This document shows positions 6,695-9,919 of a DNA stretch of 9,919 nt, piece after piece (position 1 is the first letter of the stretch; each line of letters opens with the position of its first letter). The stretch spans positions 1 through 9,919 of the forward strand of contig CAZRDR010000062.1 in assembly GCA_964598995.1 (NCBI GenBank), written 5' to 3'. The notes beneath the pieces are model-generated. The model had not been told where the DNA came from. It was given only the letters and a program-made list of their open reading frames with translations, and searched no databases. Made by a program: the position numbers and the translations under genes. This stretch comes from JACROF01 sp964598995 (lineage in GTDB: Bacteria > Patescibacteriota > Microgenomatia > Levybacterales > UBA12049).

Positions 6695-7971
6695 AATATT
6701 TTTTTACCTGTTAAGACCTTGCGGATATCAAGCATCGCGGTGTAGGTAGGAATTATATAAAGCGTTTCATCTTTAGGAGTTTGTTTAAGCGCGATCTTAA
6801 TAGCTTCAGAAAGTCCTTCGATACTTGATGATACGACCTCTGCGTATTTAAGTCTGAGTGCGAGATCATAGACACGATCGCCGGTGACCGTTATTGTCAT
6901 TTTTTTCCTCTGAAGCATCTCAAAATCTATATCCCAGATCCAGGAGACATCGGTACCGTCAGCGATTCTGTCATTGAGAGCCAGGAGGAGATTTGTCCCC
7001 TTCAGACTGAGAACAGTCTGGAGAGTTTGGTTAAAACCAGCCGGATTTTTGGCTAAGATAACTTCGACAGTTCTGCCATCGACTGTCATCTTCTCTTGTC
7101 TGCCAAAGGCTGGTTTGAAAGAGGCAAGCCCAGCACTGATTACTGGTGCAGGTATCCCGAGATGTTCGGCGGTAAGACTCGCGGCTATGGTGTTGTAATG
7201 GTTATACATGCCATCAAGAGGGTAGTGACTAGCACTTGCTGTTACACTTTTTGCCCGCTTCAGATCACCTGTTGGACAGTACCAATCTCCTAAATGGGAA
7301 TAGTAAGTTTTTTTGTATTTAAGCTTGTTGCCACAGAGTGGGCAGTATGATGAATCCGAGATATTATCAGCTCGATCACTGCCTTTCTCATCGATGCCGA
7401 AGTAATAGACTTTTTGGGAGACATTGTGTCCGAGAAAGGCTATCTGTGGATCATCAGCATTTAAAAAAAGTTTGGTCGAGCCTGGGAGCTGAGCAATTGC
7501 CTTAGACCAATTCAAGGCGATGGTATTTACCTCGCCATAACGATCTAACTGATCTCTAAAAAGATTAAGAACGACGATAATATCCGGTGTCACTTCTTTA
7601 CAAGCAAGTGGAAATGCATTCTCATCTATTTCAAAGATGACGTAGTCAGCCGTAAGCTTCCCACGATAGTTGCTATTAAGCAAAATAGTTGAGGCAATGC
7701 CATTTATGAGGTTAGCGCCTGAGGTATTTTGGATAACTTTTTTATGATCCGAACGAAGGAGGTGAGTAAGAAGTGAAGCAGTCGTCGTTTTGCCGTTCGT
7801 TCCGACGACAAAGATAATTTTTGTTGAGGAGTGCTTTAAGGTTTGCTTGATAAATTTCGGATTAATTTTAAGAGCGATATGTCCCGGCCAGGTCGAACCG
7901 TTGCCTAGATTTGCCATCTGGCTTAACTTGGACAGTAGTTTTCCGTGGGTAATGATTAGCTGGTTTTTCAT
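6691..7971 (-). CDS. murT: Lipid II isoglutaminyl synthase, Mur ligase-like subunit MurT
   Basis: MurT is the ATP-using synthetase partner of GatD. It activates the D-Glu alpha-carboxyl of lipid II and uses ammonia from GatD to form D-isoglutamine at the inner face of the membrane. The 426 residues start with the family's GNGSTWPGHIALKINP (23-38). The Mur ligase P-loop is VVGTNGKTTTASLL (55-68), followed by NLFRDQLDRYGE (136-147) and LNADDP (170-175). A zinc-ribbon insertion has C210, C213 and C232, but the expected fourth cysteine is G235. The DUF1727-type C-terminal domain contains FGRQEKM (289-295), LAKNPAGFNQTL (306-317) and LNDRIADGTDVSWIWDIDFE (332-351). Its WDIDFE aspartates are candidates for the residue that completes the GatD triad. 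The gene is 24 bases after htpX and overlaps the next gene by 4. No strong Shine-Dalgarno precedes the chosen ATG, but the N-terminal match supports it. Identification is strong. Confidence 0.94.
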   Translation of the reverse strand: MKNQLIITHGKLLSKLSQMANLGNGSTWPGHIALKINPKFIKQTLKHSSTKIIFVVGTNGKTTTASLLTHLLRSDHKKVIQNTSGANLINGIASTILLNSNYRGKLTADYVIFEIDENAFPLACKEVTPDIIVVLNLFRDQLDRYGEVNTIALNWSKAIAQLPGSTKLFLNADDPQIAFLGHNVSQKVYYFGIDEKGSDRADNISDSSYCPLCGNKLKYKKTYYSHLGDWYCPTGDLKRAKSVTASASHYPLDGMYNHYNTIAASLTAEHLGIPAPVISAGLASFKPAFGRQEKMTVDGRTVEVILAKNPAGFNQTLQTVLSLKGTNLLLALNDRIADGTDVSWIWDIDFEMLQRKKMTITVTGDRVYDLALRLKYAEVVSSSIEGLSEAIKIALKQTPKDETLYIIPTYTAMLDIRKVLTGKKIL

Positions 7972-7995
7972 AGGTAGAGTAGGGCTTGAGCCCGA

Positions 7996-8892
7996 TTACA
8001 TTTCTCTTAGAATTTTTATACGTTCCTCAATGGGAGGATGCGTGTTAAATAACCCAGCTAACCAAGCTCCTGCTTGCTTGCCTTTGAATGGATTGACTAT
8101 GAAAAGATGAGCTGTGGCACTCGTTGCTGATCGAGTCGGACGAGGGTCACTTGAGATTTTTTCTAAAGCGCTCGCTAGGCCTTCTGGGTAACGAGTCAGC
8201 AATGCTCCAGATGCATCAGCTAAGAACTCTCTTTTACGTGAGATCGCAAGCTGGATGAGTGTGGCGACGAGCGGCGAGAGAATCGCAAAGACGATACCCA
8301 GAAGTAAAAATATTCCATTACCACGATTGTCTTCATCGCGATCATTCCCCCTAAACCACATACTCCGCATGAACATATCTGCAAGGATTGCCACGAACCC
8401 TACGAGAATAGCAACGATAGCCATTACTCTGATGTCATAATTTTTGACGTGTGAGAGTTCATGAGCGATTACTCCTTCGAGCTCAGTCTTATTGAGTCTT
8501 TGCAGGGTACCAGTCGTACAGCACACAACTGCGTGCTTGGGATCACGACCTGTTGCAAAGGCATTAGGGGAGGGGTCGTTGACGATATAGACTTCAGGCA
8601 TCGGCAGGCCATCGGCGATGGCTAAATTCTCGACGATATGATACAGCTCAGGATTATCTGATTCTTCAATTTTTTGAGCACCAGTCGTCGCCAGGACGAG
8701 CCGATCAGAAAAGAAAAAACTGCCAACTGAACTAATGATGGCGAAGATAAAAGCGATGACAGCGTAAGAAACTCCATACCCACCTGATGCCTTTCCATAC
8801 ACAAAACCAATTGTCGTGATGAAAAGGACAAATAACAAGATAATCACGACAGTTTTACGCTTATTACTATCAACAGCGTTATAGATATTCAT
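7996..8892 (-). CDS. htpX: HtpX-like membrane zinc metalloprotease (peptidase family M48)
   Basis: HtpX proteases sit in the cytoplasmic membrane with the active site on the cytoplasmic side and degrade misfolded membrane proteins. The 298 residues have two N-terminal membrane segments (about 13-33 and 42-64). The zinc motif HELSH (144-148) supplies H144, E145 and H148. Two further hydrophobic segments follow (about 156-176 and 193-217), with a hydrophilic loop RGNDRDEDNRGN (181-192) between them. The third metal ligand is E222 in REFLADASGA (221-230). Upstream, NDPSPNAFATGR (105-116) is the usual substrate-groove strand, and THPPIEERI (284-292) is the normal C-terminal block. Length matches the family. 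The gene starts only 5 bases after lemA with no Shine-Dalgarno of its own, so it is probably translationally coupled. The lemA-htpX pairing is common in bacteria. Substrate is unknown. Confidence 0.96.
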   Translation of the reverse strand: MNIYNAVDSNKRKTVVIILLFVLFITTIGFVYGKASGGYGVSYAVIAFIFAIISSVGSFFFSDRLVLATTGAQKIEESDNPELYHIVENLAIADGLPMPEVYIVNDPSPNAFATGRDPKHAVVCCTTGTLQRLNKTELEGVIAHELSHVKNYDIRVMAIVAILVGFVAILADMFMRSMWFRGNDRDEDNRGNGIFLLLGIVFAILSPLVATLIQLAISRKREFLADASGALLTRYPEGLASALEKISSDPRPTRSATSATAHLFIVNPFKGKQAGAWLAGLFNTHPPIEERIKILREM

Positions 8893-8897
8893 AGTTG

Positions 8898-9449
8898 TTA
8901 GAATGAGACCTTAACAGGTTTTTTCTCATCTTCACTAGCTGCGAAGAACTCAGCAGGCTTGAAGCCGAACATCCCAGCGATGATATTACTTGGGAACACT
9001 CCCAAACGAGTATTGTAATCAAGCACTGTTGAATTTAAGAATTGACGTGAATAAGCAATTTTATTCTCAGTATCAGTTAGTTCTTCTTGTAACTTAGCAA
9101 AGTTTTCATTTGCTTTAAGCTGTGGGTAATTTTCAGCAACTGCAAAAAGCGTCTTAAGCGTACCAGATAACTGATTATTTGCGTCTGCTTTTTCTTCAGT
9201 TGACTTAGCTTGCATCAGACTCGTGCGTGCTTTCGTGATATTTTCTAAAAGCTCTTTTTCGTGCTTTGCATAGCCTTTTACTGTCTCAACTAAATTTGGG
9301 ATGAGGTCAGTTCTTCTTTTAAGCTGTACATCAATCTGAGACAGAGCTTCAGAGATACGCATTTTAGCGGTTACTAAGCCGTTGTAGGTCATCCATAAAA
9401 AGACTAAGACAACCCCAACGACGATAGCTAAAATTAAGTAGAGATTCAT
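8898..9449 (-). CDS. lemA: LemA family membrane-anchored coiled-coil protein
   Basis: LemA proteins are small membrane proteins of unclear biochemical role, often encoded next to HtpX-type proteases. The 183 residues begin with one membrane segment (about 4-23) and no cleavage site, so the N-terminus probably stays as an anchor. The rest is a long helical domain with the family blocks: ISEALSQIDVQLKRRTDLIPN (32-52, core QLKRRTDLIPN), LVETVKGYAKHEKELLENI (53-71), NYPQLKANENFAKLQEEL (107-124) and an ENKIAYSRQFLNSTVLDYN stretch (128-146). The end includes PSNIIAGMFGFKPAEFF. Length is normal for the family (about 180-190). It has the best ribosome binding site in the window, and a promoter-like sequence lies about 50 bases before the start. 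It is therefore probably the first gene of a transcription unit running at least into htpX and perhaps on to dnaE. Confidence 0.96.
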   Translation of the reverse strand: MNLYLILAIVVGVVLVFLWMTYNGLVTAKMRISEALSQIDVQLKRRTDLIPNLVETVKGYAKHEKELLENITKARTSLMQAKSTEEKADANNQLSGTLKTLFAVAENYPQLKANENFAKLQEELTDTENKIAYSRQFLNSTVLDYNTRLGVFPSNIIAGMFGFKPAEFFAASEDEKKPVKVSF

Positions 9450-9453
9450 ACGG

Positions 9454-9464
9454 TCACCTCCTTT
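9454..9464 (-). promoter_or_regulatory. Strong Shine-Dalgarno site of lemA
   Basis: The minus strand reads AAAGGAGGTGA, which matches the 16S rRNA 3' end over ten or more bases. Seven bases separate GGAGG from the lemA ATG. This fixes the start at 9449 and is far stronger than any other ribosome binding site in the window, as expected for the first gene of an operon. Confidence 0.88.
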
Positions 9465-9472
9465 TCAGAGAG

Positions 9473-9919
9473 TTAGTTGTTGAAGAAATCAACGATTTTA
9501 TTATACTCCTGAGCGTTCAAAATGTCATCTTTCGTGGCCCAGCCGCGGCGAGCGACCGATACACCATACTGCATAAGATCCATTTGTTCAACAGCGTGGC
9601 TATCTGTATCGATAAAGAGCTTAATGCCGTGCTCGACAGCTTGTCTCACCAGCTGATCAGAGAGATCGAGGCGAGATGGGAAGGCATTAATCTCTAGAGC
9701 TTTATTTTCTGCTTTACAAAAAGCGAAGATTTCTTTCCAGTCTAGCTCATAACCTGGGCGCTCATTGATAATTCGTCCCGTTGGGTGGGTGAGGATTTTA
9801 GCTTTCGGGTGACTTAAGCCTTTAAGAACTCTCTTCGTCATCTCAACTTTATCCATTGAGAAGACACTATAAATCGAGACAAGTGTCGCGTCAAGAAGTG
9901 AGAGCGCTTCGTCATTAAT
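9473..9919 (-). CDS. polX: PHP-domain phosphoesterase, PolX-type C-terminal region (cut by window edge)
   Basis: This is the C-terminal part of a PHP-superfamily metal-dependent phosphoesterase that most resembles the end of bacterial family X DNA polymerases. In those enzymes it acts as a 3'-5' exonuclease/phosphatase in base repair. The frame is open to the right edge, so the 149 codons seen are only the end of the gene. The internal ATG at 9856 is not the true start, because the family-like segment DATLVSIYSVFSMDK spans it. Diagnostic blocks are LSHPKAKILTHPTGR, GYELDWKEIF, ALEINAFPSRLDL, DTDSHA and YGVSVARRGWATKDDILN. Metal ligands visible include the His of HPTGR, the Glu of LEIN and the Asp and His of TDSHA. 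The VSIHS-type histidine is Tyr here (codon 9869-9871). Whether a polymerase domain precedes it, or it is a stand-alone PHP protein, cannot be seen. Confidence 0.85.
   Translation of the reverse strand: MNDEALSLLDATLVSIYSVFSMDKVEMTKRVLKGLSHPKAKILTHPTGRIINERPGYELDWKEIFAFCKAENKALEINAFPSRLDLSDQLVRQAVEHGIKLFIDTDSHAVEQMDLMQYGVSVARRGWATKDDILNAQEYNKIVDFFNN
9500..9528 (-). promoter_or_regulatory. Sigma70-like promoter before lemA
   Basis: On the minus strand ATGACA (9523-9528, five of six against TTGACA) is followed by a 17-base spacer and a perfect TATAAT (9500-9505). The expected transcription start is near 9493, giving a leader of about 44 bases that contains the strong lemA ribosome binding site. 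The promoter lies inside the last codons of the PHP gene. By chance a perfect -10 is expected several times in 10 kb, but pairing it with a near-perfect -35 at the best spacing is much less likely. The call is prediction only. Confidence 0.6.

Noticed and set aside
6752..6757. TATAAT on the minus strand inside the end of murT, before the unknown gene
   Set aside because: No -35-like hexamer lies at 16-18 bases. The box is made by codons of the conserved LYIIP strand of MurT.
7982..7993. Small hairpin GGGC-TCAA-GCCC between htpX and murT
   Set aside because: The stem is only four pairs (five with a two-base loop) with no T-run after it, so it is not a convincing terminator. Such short repeats are common by chance.
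7790..8110. 106-codon plus-strand frame across the murT-htpX junction
   Set aside because: It is antisense to the conserved MurT P-loop region and the HtpX C-terminus, and its composition looks like a reverse-strand shadow.
9473..9856. A complete small gene starting at ATG 9856
   Set aside because: The frame stays open to the window edge, and the upstream codons encode family-matching PHP sequence, so this is the end of a longer gene with an internal Met.
1..9919. Mobile element, prophage, CRISPR array or defence island
   Set aside because: No transposase, integrase, direct-repeat array, terminal inverted repeat or nuclease cluster was seen on either strand. All genes are co-directional core or envelope functions.

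Overview
The window is a dense, single-direction stretch of bacterial chromosome. Eleven genes lie on the minus strand, so they read from the right edge to the left. No intergenic gap exceeds about 25 bases, and several neighbouring genes overlap by 4 or 8 bases. I see no mobile elements, CRISPR arrays, RNA genes or intrinsic terminators. TGA works as a stop codon (murT, gatA, the GGDEF gene), which argues against the groups that recode UGA as glycine. The extreme packing, the short variant proteins and this mix of genes (GatCAB, MurT/GatD, LemA/HtpX, a PolX-type PHP protein) suggest a reduced-genome lineage such as Patescibacteria/CPR, possibly Saccharibacteria. That placement is inference from gene content and cannot be proved from this sequence.

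Layout in transcription order: (1) 9919-9473, the C-terminal end of a PolX-type PHP phosphoesterase, cut by the window edge. (2) 9449-7996, lemA and htpX, a membrane-anchored coiled-coil protein and a membrane zinc protease. A good sigma70-like promoter lies in the end of the PHP gene, and lemA has a near-perfect Shine-Dalgarno sequence. (3) 7971-5333, murT, an uncharacterised 198-codon gene, and gatD. MurT/GatD amidates the D-Glu of lipid II to D-isoglutamine. (4) 5323-2324, gatC, gatA and gatB, the tRNA-dependent amidotransferase that makes Gln-tRNA(Gln) and/or Asn-tRNA(Asn). (5) 2320-1376, a soluble GGDEF diguanylate cyclase with a product-inhibition site. (6) 1383-1, the N-terminal 461 codons of the replicative DNA polymerase III alpha subunit, which continues past the left edge.

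The core from 7971 to 2324 places two unrelated glutamine-dependent amidation systems, one for cell wall precursor and one for tRNA, in one apparent transcription unit. The least explained parts are the unknown gene between murT and gatD and the cyclic-di-GMP synthase between gatB and dnaE. Smaller oddities are a missing fourth cysteine in the MurT zinc ribbon, a Tyr where a PHP metal-binding His is expected, and a perfect -10 box placed so that gatC could be transcribed as a nearly leaderless message.
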